The notes: a model not told the origin generated them from the sequence alone. A stretch of 64,000 nucleotides of DNA from CAXBMB01 sp052078155 (GCA_052078155.1 JBQJBP010000001.1:372001-436000), one strand, 5' to 3'; positions 25,062-33,947 are shown, counted from the first letter of the stretch. Made by a program: numbers and translations.

Positions 25062-25412
25062 CTAGTTTATGGCTTCGACAAAGACCTGTACTTTGCCGCC
25101 ACAGGCTAGGCCGACTTCCCAGGCCTGTTCATCGGCGACGCCGAATTCCAGCAGTTTGGGCGGGGCCCCTTCCATGATGACCAGGGCTTCATGAACCACC
25201 GCCCCTTCAATGCAGCCTCCGGAAACAGATCCCAGCATCTGGCCGCTGTCGTCGACCACCAGATGGCTGCCGACCGGGCGGGGGGAGGAGCCCCAGGTGG
25301 CGACCACTGTCGCCAGAGCCACTTTCTGCCCCTGATCGCGCCATTTGGCGGCCTGGGTCAGCACATCTTCGTTGCTGGCGAAGGTTGCGGTGCTGTCTGT
25401 TTGCCCTGTCAT
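25062..25412 (-). CDS. Stand-alone XdhC_CoxI domain protein
   Basis: 116 residues, only the XdhC_CoxI family domain: ALATVVATWGSSPRPVGSHL (about 32-51), GSVSGGCIEGAVVHEAL (about 62-78) with the conserved cysteine, and FGVADEQAWEVGLACGGKVQ (about 90-109) with a second cysteine. These cysteines are the probable cofactor or sulfur-handling residues. Most XdhC proteins have this fused to the Rossmann half; here they are separate adjacent genes, as in some Cox clusters. Lies between coxE (46 bp upstream) and the Rossmann-half gene. Confidence 0.87.
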   Translation of the reverse strand: MTGQTDSTATFASNEDVLTQAAKWRDQGQKVALATVVATWGSSPRPVGSHLVVDDSGQMLGSVSGGCIEGAVVHEALVIMEGAPPKLLEFGVADEQAWEVGLACGGKVQVFVEAIN

Positions 25413-25458
25413 GGCAAGTATCTCCCTCTTTAAGCAGCGACCCGAGGTTCTTGCTGGT

Positions 25459-26769
25459 TCAGGCCTGTGCTTGCTGCTGCGTCTGCCATTCGCTCACACC
25501 TTCCTGCCGCCGCCCCGGCTCACGGCCCAGTACCGTTGCCAGATCGCTCAGGGAGGCCAGATTGTGGATGGAGCGGAAGTCGTCAACATGGGGCATGATG
25601 GCCTTGGCCCCCATGGATTTGGGTTCATACCCGGAAAAGCGCAAGAGCGGGTTCAGCCAGATAAGTCGGCGACAGGATTTGTGCAGCCGTTCCATTTCTT
25701 CGTTGACCCCATCTGCGCCCTCTCGATCCAGACCATCTGTGATCAGCAAAACCACAGCGCCCTGGCCCAGAACCCGGCGAGACCAGGTCTTGTTGAATTC
25801 CTGCAGGCTGGCGCCAATGCGCGTGCCACCTGACCAATCCGTCACCAGCAGCCCGGTTTTTTCCAGGGCAATGTCCACGTCTTTCTGCCGTAAGTGCCGC
25901 GTGACATTGGTCAGACGGGTGCCGAACACAAAGGAATGCACCCGGTCCCGGTCGTTGGTGACGGCGTGCATGAAATGCAAAAACAGGCGGGCATAGCGGC
26001 TCATGGAGCCGGAAATGTCGCAGAGAATGACCAGAGGCGGGTGACGCTCTTTTCGTTCTTTCCACCGCAGGGGAATCACATCCCCACCGCTGCGCAGGCC
26101 CGCTCGCAAGGTGGCCCGCAGGTCCACTTTGGGGGGGCGGCGGCTGGCGGTGAAGCGACGGGTCGGCACCTGCATGATGGGCAGGCGCAGGGTCCGGATG
26201 ATCTCCTTGGCGCGGGTCACTTCTTCAGCAGACATCTTTTCGAAATCCTGCTGATTGAACTGCTCCTTTTCAGAAAAGGTCATGACGGCATCAATTTCGA
26301 CCTTTTCTTCTTCCCCGCCTTCGCCGTGGCCGCTGTCGCCATCCTTGGGGCCCCCCAGGGCGTCGGACACGCGCCGATTCAGTTCCCGACCTTTGGGGGT
26401 CTGGCCACTGTCATCCACAAAAGAAGGCAGAAACATGCCGCGCAAGCGATCCAGGAACTTGGGGTTGCGCCAGAAGACGTGGAAGGCCTGATCAAACAGC
26501 TCCCGCTGGTCCTGCCGGGTGACAAAAACCGAATGCAGCGCCCAGTAGAAATCGTCCCGGCGTTCCAGGCCCAGGCTTTCTACAGCTTCCAGAGCCCGCA
26601 AGGTGGTGCCGGGACCGACCGGCAGGCCAGCAGCCCGCAAGGTGCGGGCGAAATGCAGGATGTTTTCCCCCAGACGACCAGCAGCGGGATTGTCCCTGAT
26701 TTCATTGATCAGGGTTTCCTGGTGCAGCTGCCGGGCAGCTTCGGCGAGGGGATCGTGTTGCTGGCTCAC
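25459..26769 (-). CDS. coxE: VWA domain protein CoxE
   Basis: 436 residues; the C-terminal von Willebrand A domain contains a complete MIDAS: VILCDISGSMSRY (DxSxS, about 245), a threonine in DWSGGTRIG (about 316) and LLITDGLDREG (about 345). The N-terminal part is helical and typical of CoxE. CoxE pairs with the CoxD AAA+ ATPase; in Oligotropha this pair is needed to mature the CuSMoO2 centre of CO dehydrogenase, and MoxR-VWA pairs generally act as metal-dependent chaperones. Located 60 bp downstream of coxD, same strand. Confidence 0.9.
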   Translation of the reverse strand: MSQQHDPLAEAARQLHQETLINEIRDNPAAGRLGENILHFARTLRAAGLPVGPGTTLRALEAVESLGLERRDDFYWALHSVFVTRQDQRELFDQAFHVFWRNPKFLDRLRGMFLPSFVDDSGQTPKGRELNRRVSDALGGPKDGDSGHGEGGEEEKVEIDAVMTFSEKEQFNQQDFEKMSAEEVTRAKEIIRTLRLPIMQVPTRRFTASRRPPKVDLRATLRAGLRSGGDVIPLRWKERKERHPPLVILCDISGSMSRYARLFLHFMHAVTNDRDRVHSFVFGTRLTNVTRHLRQKDVDIALEKTGLLVTDWSGGTRIGASLQEFNKTWSRRVLGQGAVVLLITDGLDREGADGVNEEMERLHKSCRRLIWLNPLLRFSGYEPKSMGAKAIMPHVDDFRSIHNLASLSDLATVLGREPGRRQEGVSEWQTQQQAQA

Positions 26770-26829
26770 GATGGGGGCTTTCCTGGTTCCTGGAAGGTCG
26801 CGGGCGTCAGAACCCTACAAAGAGACGGA

Positions 26830-27783
26830 TCACAAAGCCGGTTGAGCGGCAGCGTCCTGTTTTACTTCTTTCAGCAACCGGGCCGCTTCACTGCCTTCGA
26901 TCTTGGCGATGTCATCCTGGTACTTCAGCAGCACGCCCAGGGTGTCATCGATGATTTCAGGATCCAGCGAGACCTTGTTCAGCTGGGTCAGGGCATCGGC
27001 CCAATCAAGCGTTTCGGCAATGCCCGGCAGTTTGAAGAGATCCAGGTCCCGCAGCTTCTGGATAAAGGCAACAATCTCCCGGCTCAGTGCTTCGGGGGAT
27101 TGCGGGGCTTTGACCTTCAGAATCTCCAGTTCCCGCTGGGCAGTGGGGTAGCCGACCCAGTGATAGAGACAGCGCCGTTTCAGCGCGTCATGGATTTCCC
27201 GGGTGCGGTTGGAGGTGATGATGACAATCGGCGGCTCGGGCGCCTTGATCGTGCCCAGTTCGGGAATGGTCAGCTGAAAATCGGACAGGACTTCCAGCAA
27301 AAAGGCTTCAAAAGGTTCGTCCGTGCGGTCCAGTTCATCAATCAGCAGAACCGGCGCGCCTTTTCCCGGCAGAGGTTCGAGAGCCTGCAGCAAGGGGCGT
27401 TTGATCAGGAAATCTTCAGAGAAGATCTCACCGCTGAGTTTTGAGCGGTCTTTGTCTCCGGCGACCTCTGCCAGGCGGATTTCAACCATCTGCCGGGGAT
27501 AGTTCCATTCATAAACGGCAGAAGAAACATCCAGACCTTCATAGCATTGCAGGCGGATAAGATCGCGGTCCAGCGTGTCGGCCAGAACCTTGGCTATCTC
27601 GGTTTTGCCTGTTCCGGCTTCGCCTTCCAGAAACAGAGGACGGCCCAGTTTGAGTGCCAGGTGCAGCACTGTGGCCAGGGAGCGATCCCCGATATAGTTG
27701 CCGCCTTCCAGCAGGCTGAGCGTGTCGTCAACGGAGTTGGGAAGAGACAGAGGCGCGGTTTCAGCAGAAGGGGACAAACTCAC
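26830..27783 (-). CDS. coxD: MoxR-type AAA+ ATPase CoxD
   Basis: 317 residues. Walker A EGEAGTGKTEIAKVLA (about 55-70), Walker B PVLLIDELDRTDEPFEAFLLE (condensed here; acidic DE at about 146), sensor 1 VIITSNRTREIHDALKRR with its arginine finger. Chaperone-like ATPase acting on the folded but immature hydroxylase, with CoxE. It heads a second transcription segment: a terminator at 28031-28063 separates it from coxM upstream, so a promoter must lie in the 27784-28098 gap or read-through occurs. Confidence 0.9.
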   Translation of the reverse strand: MSLSPSAETAPLSLPNSVDDTLSLLEGGNYIGDRSLATVLHLALKLGRPLFLEGEAGTGKTEIAKVLADTLDRDLIRLQCYEGLDVSSAVYEWNYPRQMVEIRLAEVAGDKDRSKLSGEIFSEDFLIKRPLLQALEPLPGKGAPVLLIDELDRTDEPFEAFLLEVLSDFQLTIPELGTIKAPEPPIVIITSNRTREIHDALKRRCLYHWVGYPTAQRELEILKVKAPQSPEALSREIVAFIQKLRDLDLFKLPGIAETLDWADALTQLNKVSLDPEIIDDTLGVLLKYQDDIAKIEGSEAARLLKEVKQDAAAQPAL

Positions 27784-28098
27784 GATCAGGATTCCTCGAA
27801 GAAGACAGAAGAATGGAAGGGCTCAAAAGAGGTACCACAGGCCAGTCACCAGGGGCCAGTTTTGGGGCCTTCCCAGCTCTTTTGCCAGCAAGACACAAGG
27901 GCAGCAAACCAGCAAGAGGACATAAGGTCCTGCGGCAAGGTAAGGAAATCGCCTGTGGGATCAGCCAAGCGAGGGGCAGAGGTGCCCCAAACTCAGATGG
28001 TGGCCTCAGGAACAGCATGCCACCTTGAAAAGAAAAAGGGCCCAGACCAATGGCCGGGGCCCTCCTTTCAGGCGTAACCAGAGAGAGTCTTCTCTGGC
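27784..28098. other. Gap between coxM and coxD (315 bp, no gene)
   Basis: Contains the terminator 28031-28063 followed by about 250 bp without a coding frame of its own, the likely site of a coxD promoter. No operator-like palindrome was recognized. Confidence 0.6.
28031..28063 (-). terminator. Terminator after coxM
   Basis: Minus-strand stem AGGGCCC / GGGCCCT followed by TTTTCTTTT, about 35 bp beyond the coxM stop. Confidence 0.75.
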
Positions 28099-28890
28099 TT
28101 AAAGCGCGTTCACGGCCCGTTTGGCCATGACCGAGATCAGGTGGGCCCGGTAGGCCGCTGATGCATGGATATCCGAGTTGAGGTTATCCGCAGAAACCGC
28201 AATGCCAGACAGGGCCGAGGCAGACAGATTGCCAGCCAGGGCGCTTTCCATGTCAGATACCCGGAAGGCACTGGGGCCCGCACCGGTTACCGCCACGCGG
28301 GTGCCAGCTGGCCCCTGGGCCACGAAGACCCCGACAATGGCGTAACGGGACGCCGGGTTGGGAAACTTCACGTAGGCTGCTTTGTCTGCCAGCGGGAAGG
28401 AGATGGAGAGAATCATCTCGTCTTCTTCCAGCGCTGTTTCAAACAGATCGACAAAGAAGTCGTCCGCGGCAATTTCCCGTTTGCTGGTTTTGATCGTGGC
28501 GCCCAGTCCCAGGACTGCAGACGGGTAGTCCGCGGCCGGGTCTGCGTTGGCCACAGATCCCCCGATGGTGCCGCGATGGCGTACCTGAGGATCCCCGATC
28601 CCGCCGGCCAAAGCTGCCAAAGCGGGCAGTTTGGCCTGGACCGTGGCGTTGGAGGCCACGTCGGCATGGGTCGTCATGGCGCCGATGACCAGGTGGTCGC
28701 CGCCGTCGGTCACACCCGACAGACCAGAGACCCCAGCCAGATCCACCACGTCACTGGGCGCTGCCAAACGCTGTTTCATGGTCGGCAGCAAGGTCATGCC
28801 ACCAGCCAGGAATTTGCCTTCGTCAGCGGAAGAGACGGCTGAAACAGCGTCATCTGCCGAGGAAGGGCGATGGTAATTGAAGTTGTACAT
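28099..28890 (-). CDS. coxM: FAD-binding medium subunit, CO-dehydrogenase/xanthine-dehydrogenase type
   Basis: 263 residues. FAD-binding motifs of the family are seen: KFLAGGMTLLPTMKQRL (about 27-43) and HRGTIGGSVANADPAADYPS (about 105-124), followed by the CO_deh_flav_C domain (from about 165). It passes electrons from the [2Fe-2S] small subunit to an acceptor such as the quinone pool. Fourteen bases separate it from coxL upstream; with coxS and coxL it forms the SLM structural operon, here in the order S-L-M rather than the M-S-L order known from Oligotropha. Confidence 0.92.
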   Translation of the reverse strand: MYNFNYHRPSSADDAVSAVSSADEGKFLAGGMTLLPTMKQRLAAPSDVVDLAGVSGLSGVTDGGDHLVIGAMTTHADVASNATVQAKLPALAALAGGIGDPQVRHRGTIGGSVANADPAADYPSAVLGLGATIKTSKREIAADDFFVDLFETALEEDEMILSISFPLADKAAYVKFPNPASRYAIVGVFVAQGPAGTRVAVTGAGPSAFRVSDMESALAGNLSASALSGIAVSADNLNSDIHASAAYRAHLISVMAKRAVNAL

Positions 28891-28904
28891 GATGCCTTTC
28901 CTCC

Positions 28905-31265
28905 TTATTCAGCCGCCATGCGGCCGCTGTTGACGGCTGCCCAGACCTTTTCAGGGGTCGCAGGCATGTCAATTTCTTTACCAAGGGCGTCGGTGATGGC
29001 GTTCATCAGAGCCGCCGGAGCCGCAATGGCACCTGCTTCCCCACAGCCTTTGACCCCCAGCGGATTGTGGGTACAGGCTGTTTCCGTGGTATCGACCCGG
29101 TAGGTGGGCAGATCATCGGCACGGGGCATGCAGTAGTCCATGAAGGACCCGGTTACCAGCTGGCCGGAGTCTGGATCATAGACCGTGTTTTCCAGCAGCG
29201 CCTGACCGATGCCCTGGGCCACACCGCCATGAACCTGGCCTTCGACGATCATGGGATTGACCACCTTGCCGAAGTCGTCCACGGCCACCCAGTCGACGAT
29301 CTTCGTAACACCGGTTTCTGGGTCGATTTCGACCTCGGCGATGTGAACACCCGCCGGATAGGTGAAGTTGCCCGGGTCGTAGAAGGCTGTTTCATCCAGA
29401 CCGGGTTCTTCGCCTTCGGGATAGTTGTGCGGCACATAGGCAGTGAAGGCGACAGCGGCAATGTTGGTTGCCTTGTCGGTTCCGGCCACCTTGAAGTCAC
29501 CGTTTTCGAACTCAATGTCGTCAACGGAAGCTTCCATCAGGTGAGCGGCAATGCGCTTGCCCTTTTCAACGATCTTGTCGCAGGCCTTGACGATGGCCGA
29601 GCCACCTACAGGCAGGGAGCGCGAGCCGTAGGTGCCCATGCCCATGGTGATGCGGGCCGTGTCGCCATGGACCACATTCACATTGTCAAAAGGCACGCCC
29701 AGTTTATCGGCGATCAGCTGGGCAAAGGCTGTTTCGTGACCCTGGCCGTGGCTGTGGGCACCGGTGTAGACGTTGACCGTCCCGGTGGCGTCAAAGCGGA
29801 CCTGTGCAGATTCCCAGAGACCCACACCGGCCCCCAGGGAGCCGACCACTGCAGAAGGTGCGATGCCGCAGGCTTCGATGTAAGCCGCCATGCCGATGCC
29901 CCGGATTTTCCCGTTGGCTTCGGACTGGGCCCGACGGGCCGCAAAGCCGGCATAGTCGATCATCTCCATGGCCGCATCGAGAGACGGCTCATAGTTGCCT
30001 GTGTCGTAGGTCAGGGCCACCGGCGTGTCGTAGGGGAACTGATCCGGCTGGATGAAGTTCCGACGCCGCAGTTCTGCCGGGTCAATGCCCAACTGTCGGG
30101 CAGCCACATCCACCACACGCTCAATGGCGTAGGTGGCTTCGGGACGACCGGCCCCGCGATAGGCATCCACCGGAGACGTCGAGGTGAAGACGGCCCGGAC
30201 ATTACAGTAGACCACCGGGGTGGTGTACTGACCGGCCAGCAGAGTGGCATAGAGGTAAGTGGGAACAGCCGACGCGAAGGTGGAGAGATAAGCCCCCATG
30301 TTCGCAATGGTATCGACCCGCAGCCCCAGGAACTTGCCGTCGTTGTCCAGAGCCAGTTCCACGGTGGATACGTGGTCACGGCCATGGGCGTCAGACAGGA
30401 AAGCTTCGGAGCGGTCAGCCGTCCATTTCACCGGACGTCCGTTGAGCTTTTTACTGGCCCAGGTGCAGACCGTTTCTTCTGCATAGTTGAAGATCTTGGA
30501 GCCAAAGCCGCCGCCCACATCGGGGGCCACCACACGAACTTTGTTTTCCGGCAGACCCAGCACAAAGGCACAGAGGATCAGCCGCAGCACGTGCGGGTTC
30601 TGACTGGTGGAGTAAACGGTGTATTCGCCGGTGCCGGGATCGTACTCAGCAACTGCAGCCCGGGTTTCCATCGGATTGGGCACCAGGCGGTTGTTGACCA
30701 GTTCCAGCTTGGCCACGTGGGCCGCCCCGTCAAAGACTTCGTCAACCACGGCTTTGTCGCCCAACTCCCAGTCATAGCAGAGGTTGTTGGGGGCTTCTTC
30801 GTGCAGTTGTGCACCGCTCATGGCGTCGCCGGTGACAACCACCGGGGCCAGTTCTTCATAGTCTACGGAGATCAGTTCCGCGGCGTCCTTTGCCTGCTGA
30901 TAGGTGTCAGCAATGACCACGGCCACATGATCGCCCACATAGCGGACTTTGTCGCGGGCCAGGGGCCAGTGGGGCGGGGCGATATGGCCTTCGCCATTCT
31001 TGCCCACCACGTTCCAGCCGCAGATCAGCGAGCCGACGGAATCGGCCTCCATGTCCTTGCCGACAAAAACGGCATCCACACCCGGTGCCTTTTCAGCATC
31101 GGAGATGTCGATGGACAGGATTTTTGCATGAGCATGGGGAGAGCGCAGGAAGTAGGCGTGCGCCTGGCCATGCCGGTTGATATCATCGGTGTAGTTGCCT
31201 TGGCCCGTCAGAAAACGGAAATCTTCTTTACGCTCTACGCGAGCGCCAATGCCTTGTTCAGCCAT
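28905..31265 (-). CDS. coxL: Molybdenum-binding large subunit, form II CO-dehydrogenase-like
   Basis: 786 residues, normal for CoxL. Mo-pterin dinucleotide contacts: VVAPDVGGGFGSKIFN (about 245-260) and the carboxyl-end GCGEAGAIAAPAALMNA with the catalytic glutamate. The active-site loop reads AYRGAGR at residues 368-374. That is the form II signature; true CO-oxidizing form I enzymes have AYxCSFR with the copper-binding cysteine, which is absent here. Hence CO oxidation cannot be assumed: form II enzymes have uncertain or different substrates. The seven-base gap to coxS and fourteen-base gap to coxM show cotranscription. Aerobic electron donor to respiration is the expected role. Confidence 0.92.
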   Translation of the reverse strand: MAEQGIGARVERKEDFRFLTGQGNYTDDINRHGQAHAYFLRSPHAHAKILSIDISDAEKAPGVDAVFVGKDMEADSVGSLICGWNVVGKNGEGHIAPPHWPLARDKVRYVGDHVAVVIADTYQQAKDAAELISVDYEELAPVVVTGDAMSGAQLHEEAPNNLCYDWELGDKAVVDEVFDGAAHVAKLELVNNRLVPNPMETRAAVAEYDPGTGEYTVYSTSQNPHVLRLILCAFVLGLPENKVRVVAPDVGGGFGSKIFNYAEETVCTWASKKLNGRPVKWTADRSEAFLSDAHGRDHVSTVELALDNDGKFLGLRVDTIANMGAYLSTFASAVPTYLYATLLAGQYTTPVVYCNVRAVFTSTSPVDAYRGAGRPEATYAIERVVDVAARQLGIDPAELRRRNFIQPDQFPYDTPVALTYDTGNYEPSLDAAMEMIDYAGFAARRAQSEANGKIRGIGMAAYIEACGIAPSAVVGSLGAGVGLWESAQVRFDATGTVNVYTGAHSHGQGHETAFAQLIADKLGVPFDNVNVVHGDTARITMGMGTYGSRSLPVGGSAIVKACDKIVEKGKRIAAHLMEASVDDIEFENGDFKVAGTDKATNIAAVAFTAYVPHNYPEGEEPGLDETAFYDPGNFTYPAGVHIAEVEIDPETGVTKIVDWVAVDDFGKVVNPMIVEGQVHGGVAQGIGQALLENTVYDPDSGQLVTGSFMDYCMPRADDLPTYRVDTTETACTHNPLGVKGCGEAGAIAAPAALMNAITDALGKEIDMPATPEKVWAAVNSGRMAAE

Positions 31266-31272
31266 GGTAGAG

Positions 31273-31740
31273 TCACCCCCTCATCTCCTGGGCCGCAGCC
31301 TGGATGGCTGCAACGATGTTCTGGTAACCGGTGCAGCGACAGATGTTGCCTTCCAGCCATTCCCGGATTTCCGTTTCGGACGGATCGGGGTTTTGCTTGA
31401 GCAGATCTGTGGCACTCATCACCATGCCAGGGGTGCAGAAGCCACACTGCAGGCCATGATGCTTGCGAAAAGCGGCCTGAACGGGGCTGAGTTCGTCGCC
31501 ATTGGCCAGACCTTCAACGGTCGTGACCTCTGCACCTTCGGCCTGAACAGCCAGCATGGTGCAGGATTTGACAGACTTGCCGTCCACATGGACGACACAA
31601 GCACCGCACTGGCTGGTATCACAGCCCACGTGGGTGCCTGTCAGGTTGAGTGATTCGCGGATGTATTGGACAAGAAGAGTTCGAGATTCGACCTCTTTGG
31701 ACACGGATTTCCCGTTCACCGTCATGGATACGGCGACCAT
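31273..31740 (-). CDS. coxS: [2Fe-2S] small subunit, CO-dehydrogenase type
   Basis: 155 residues with two [2Fe-2S] centres. N-terminal plant-type cluster: CDTSQCGACVVHVDGKSVK with the closing Cys in SCTML (about 42-64); C-terminal cluster: CGFCTPGMVM and GNICRCTGYQNIV (about 103-145). All eight ligands are present. Start codon ATG with GGAGGG upstream. First gene of the coxSLM operon; 80-100 bp upstream lies an inverted repeat CCGACGG-N10-CCGTCGG. Confidence 0.93.
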   Translation of the reverse strand: MVAVSMTVNGKSVSKEVESRTLLVQYIRESLNLTGTHVGCDTSQCGACVVHVDGKSVKSCTMLAVQAEGAEVTTVEGLANGDELSPVQAAFRKHHGLQCGFCTPGMVMSATDLLKQNPDPSETEIREWLEGNICRCTGYQNIVAAIQAAAQEMRG

Positions 31741-32076
31741 GTGTTCCCTCCTACATGAAGCCGGAAAAAGCAGGTGCTTTTCCCTGTGTTTGTTTTTCTT
31801 TGGTCCTTTTTGTTGCAGACAACCGACGGTGTCTCCGTGCCGTCGGGCAGTCTTGGACCTTTGCTGTTAACCAGTGTGGGAGGCGCGTCGTTCCAGGTCA
31901 AGAAAAACAACCCCGGGACGCAATCATTGCATCACTTAAGTCTTGAGACTGAAAAGAAAAACTCTACCCCATTTGTGATAAGGCGGGGCCGCGACCAGCA
32001 GGGAAAGCAGGCAAAACAAAGGGGCTGCCAGTCTCGCTGGCAGCCCCTTGTGCTCTTAGCCGGGAAGAGAGGTTTC
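31741..32076. other. Gap between coxG and coxS (336 bp, no gene)
   Basis: Contains an inverted repeat CCGACGG (31823-31829) / CCGTCGG (31840-31846) in the presumed coxS promoter or leader, and the coxG terminator (32016-32051) at the other end. Confidence 0.6.
32016..32051 (-). terminator. Terminator of coxG
   Basis: Perfect 13-bp stem AAGGGGCTGCCAG / CTGGCAGCCCCTT with a five-base loop and TTTGTTTTG on the minus-strand exit side, 26 bp past the coxG stop. Confidence 0.85.
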
Positions 32077-32922
32077 TCAGGAAGAATAGCCAAAGAAAAT
32101 CAGCAGAATGGTCACCAGGGCAATCAGGCCGACAATCCAGGCCGCCGGAGACAGGGATTTGTTTTTCCGGCTTTCCTTGACCACGGCGGTCGCCGCCTCG
32201 GTCGCTTTGGCTTTGATGGCGTCTTCATCAGTGGCAGCTGTCTGTGCCGTGCTTTCCTCTGCTTTGCTCTCGGCAGGTTTGGCATCAGCTGCCGCATCAG
32301 CGGGGGAGCTGTCCGGCGTCTCTGCTTCTGCGGTTTTTGCCGCAGCGTTATCGGCTGCTGTGCCCGCCTGATCTTCCGCAGGTGGTGTTGTGCCCGCCTG
32401 TGCCGTTTCTGCAGCAGCGGCTTCAACCTGTGAGCTGTCCGTCTTGGGTGCCTCGGCTGCTGCACCTTCTTCCACCGGGCTTGATGAGCCGCCCAGTTGC
32501 TCTGCAAAAGCGCCAAAGAAGTCACCGGCCATCTTCTTGGCCGCAGAATCGATCAGACGTCCACCCAGCTGGGCCATCTTGCCGTTGACTTTGGCTTCAA
32601 CCTCATAGCTCAGGCGGGTTGAGTTGCCTTCTTCTTCCAGCTTGACCTTGGCGCCACCAGAAGCGCCGCCTGCCGCACCTTTTCCGGATCCGCTGATGGT
32701 ATAGGATTCAGGTGCGTTGATGTCTGACAGAGTGACAGAGCCGGAGAACTTCGCGCTGATCGGCCCGACCTTGGCTTTAACCTTGGCGCTGAAGGCATTG
32801 TCTTCGGTTTTTTCCAGAGATTCACAGCCTGGAATGGCGGCTTTGAGAACCTCCGGATCGTTCAGTGCCTCCCAGACTTTGTCCCGGGGGGCGTCGATCA
32901 GATATTGGCCGGTCATTTCCAT
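32077..32922 (-). CDS. coxG: CoxG-like SRPBCC protein with membrane tail
   Basis: 281 residues. Residues 1 to about 145 are a CO-dehydrogenase subunit G (SRPBCC/START-like) domain, beginning MEMTGQYLIDAPRDKVWEAL and IPGCESLEK. A low-complexity linker rich in Ala, Glu, Thr and Pro covers about 150-245 (repeated AAAE and EAET-like stretches), and the last 20-25 residues (AAWIVGLIALVTILLIFFGY) form a transmembrane helix. CoxG is reported to recruit CO dehydrogenase to the membrane; a related CoxG binds menaquinone and delivers it to a hydrogenase-like partner, so quinone coupling is an alternative role. Own terminator, so transcribed apart from coxSLM. Confidence 0.9.
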   Translation of the reverse strand: MEMTGQYLIDAPRDKVWEALNDPEVLKAAIPGCESLEKTEDNAFSAKVKAKVGPISAKFSGSVTLSDINAPESYTISGSGKGAAGGASGGAKVKLEEEGNSTRLSYEVEAKVNGKMAQLGGRLIDSAAKKMAGDFFGAFAEQLGGSSSPVEEGAAAEAPKTDSSQVEAAAAETAQAGTTPPAEDQAGTAADNAAAKTAEAETPDSSPADAAADAKPAESKAEESTAQTAATDEDAIKAKATEAATAVVKESRKNKSLSPAAWIVGLIALVTILLIFFGYSS

Positions 32923-33176
32923 AGGTGAAGCATCCCTCTTTTCTGCAGTTCAGTCTGCATTGCCAGTACGGATAGTCTGTCCGGACCGGAAACTGTTGAA
33001 TTGATTTCGCAAAAAGATAGAGAGAGCGGTCAGCTGCATCAAGTCATTGGCGTGCGGACCAGCGGGCAACCTGTTCAGTTGGCTCACCGGCTGTAAAGGA
33101 AACCCAAGGCAAAGCTTGAGCCCTTGTCGCCAAACTGACGCCAGACATAACGCTGCATTTAACGCATTTGTTGGGA

Positions 33177-33947
33177 TTAACGCTTGTCGGCCCGGAAAAT
33201 CAGTTTCTCATCTTTGACGGTGATGATGCTGCCATCCTCCACCTCAAAGAAACGGTCCTGCAGCATCCTGGGGGCAGCCAGCAGCTCTTGTTCAAGTTTG
33301 GAAACTTCGCGAGCCGGAAAACCCGTCCGCGACAGCCACTGCCGGAAGGCGTGACGTTTGGGGAAGACCACGTCCCGAGTGATCGTCAACCCGGCGTCTT
33401 TGCAGGCTTCCCGCCATTCCTTTTGCGACAGCGATTTCACATGGGTGGGATCGCGCCGCTGCTCCAGCTCATGGAAGAAGCGAGCCGCCACCGGATCTTC
33501 CGGCGCCATTGAATCTTCCAGCACCAGCCGTCCGCCAACCTTCAGCACACGTTCCACCTCTGTCAGGAAAGCCGGGATGTCGCGGAAGTGATGCGGGGCG
33601 ATACGACAGGTAACCAGATCGAAGCTGTCATCTCCAAAGGGCAGGGCGGCTGCATCGCCGTACTGGAAGGACAGGTTGGGAAGGTCTCTTTCCTGTGCCA
33701 GCTCTCTGGCTTTTGTCAGCATGCCGGGCGCAATATCCAGGCCAATCACCATGGCCGCGCGACTGGCCAGACGAAAGGCTGTGTGTCCCGGACCAGTGGC
33801 CACATCGAGCGCGAACTCGTAAAGGCCAGGTGAAGAAAAAGCCATCACCAGATCAAGGTCGCCATCTTTGGCATGCCCGGGACTGGTGGAATAGGCTTCC
33901 GCCAGATCAGAAAAGTGTTTTGCAGTAACGTTCGCCAGTTCTTCCAT
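33177..33947 (-). CDS. Class I SAM-dependent methyltransferase (UbiE-like)
   Basis: 256 residues. SAM-binding motif I is ALDVATGPGHTAFRLA (about 47-62), motif II acidic end IGLDIAP, then DSFDLVTCRIAPHHF (about 110-124), which carries the FDLVTCR-x-APHHF pattern of the methyltransferase-11 group. The substrate is unknown; arsenite, small-molecule and quinone methylation are all represented in relatives, and the conserved His-His is common in the ubiE-like group. ATG 33947 is used (TTG 33956 also in frame), neither with a strong ribosome site. Not linked to the cox genes by operon: 253 bp separate them. Confidence 0.82.
   Translation of the reverse strand: MEELANVTAKHFSDLAEAYSTSPGHAKDGDLDLVMAFSSPGLYEFALDVATGPGHTAFRLASRAAMVIGLDIAPGMLTKARELAQERDLPNLSFQYGDAAALPFGDDSFDLVTCRIAPHHFRDIPAFLTEVERVLKVGGRLVLEDSMAPEDPVAARFFHELEQRRDPTHVKSLSQKEWREACKDAGLTITRDVVFPKRHAFRQWLSRTGFPAREVSKLEQELLAAPRMLQDRFFEVEDGSIITVKDEKLIFRADKR

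Noticed and set aside
25894..27444. A long plus-strand frame across coxE and coxD
   Set aside because: It crosses two genuine minus-strand genes and has no motif or start context.
28905..31265. Reading the large subunit as a true (form I) CO dehydrogenase
   Set aside because: The active-site loop is AYRGAGR, without the copper-binding cysteine of AYxCSFR; called form II-like instead.
29067..31400. A long open frame on the plus strand opposite coxL
   Set aside because: Antisense shadow of a high-GC gene; rich in His, Gly and Gln and without family resemblance, whereas coxL has full motifs.
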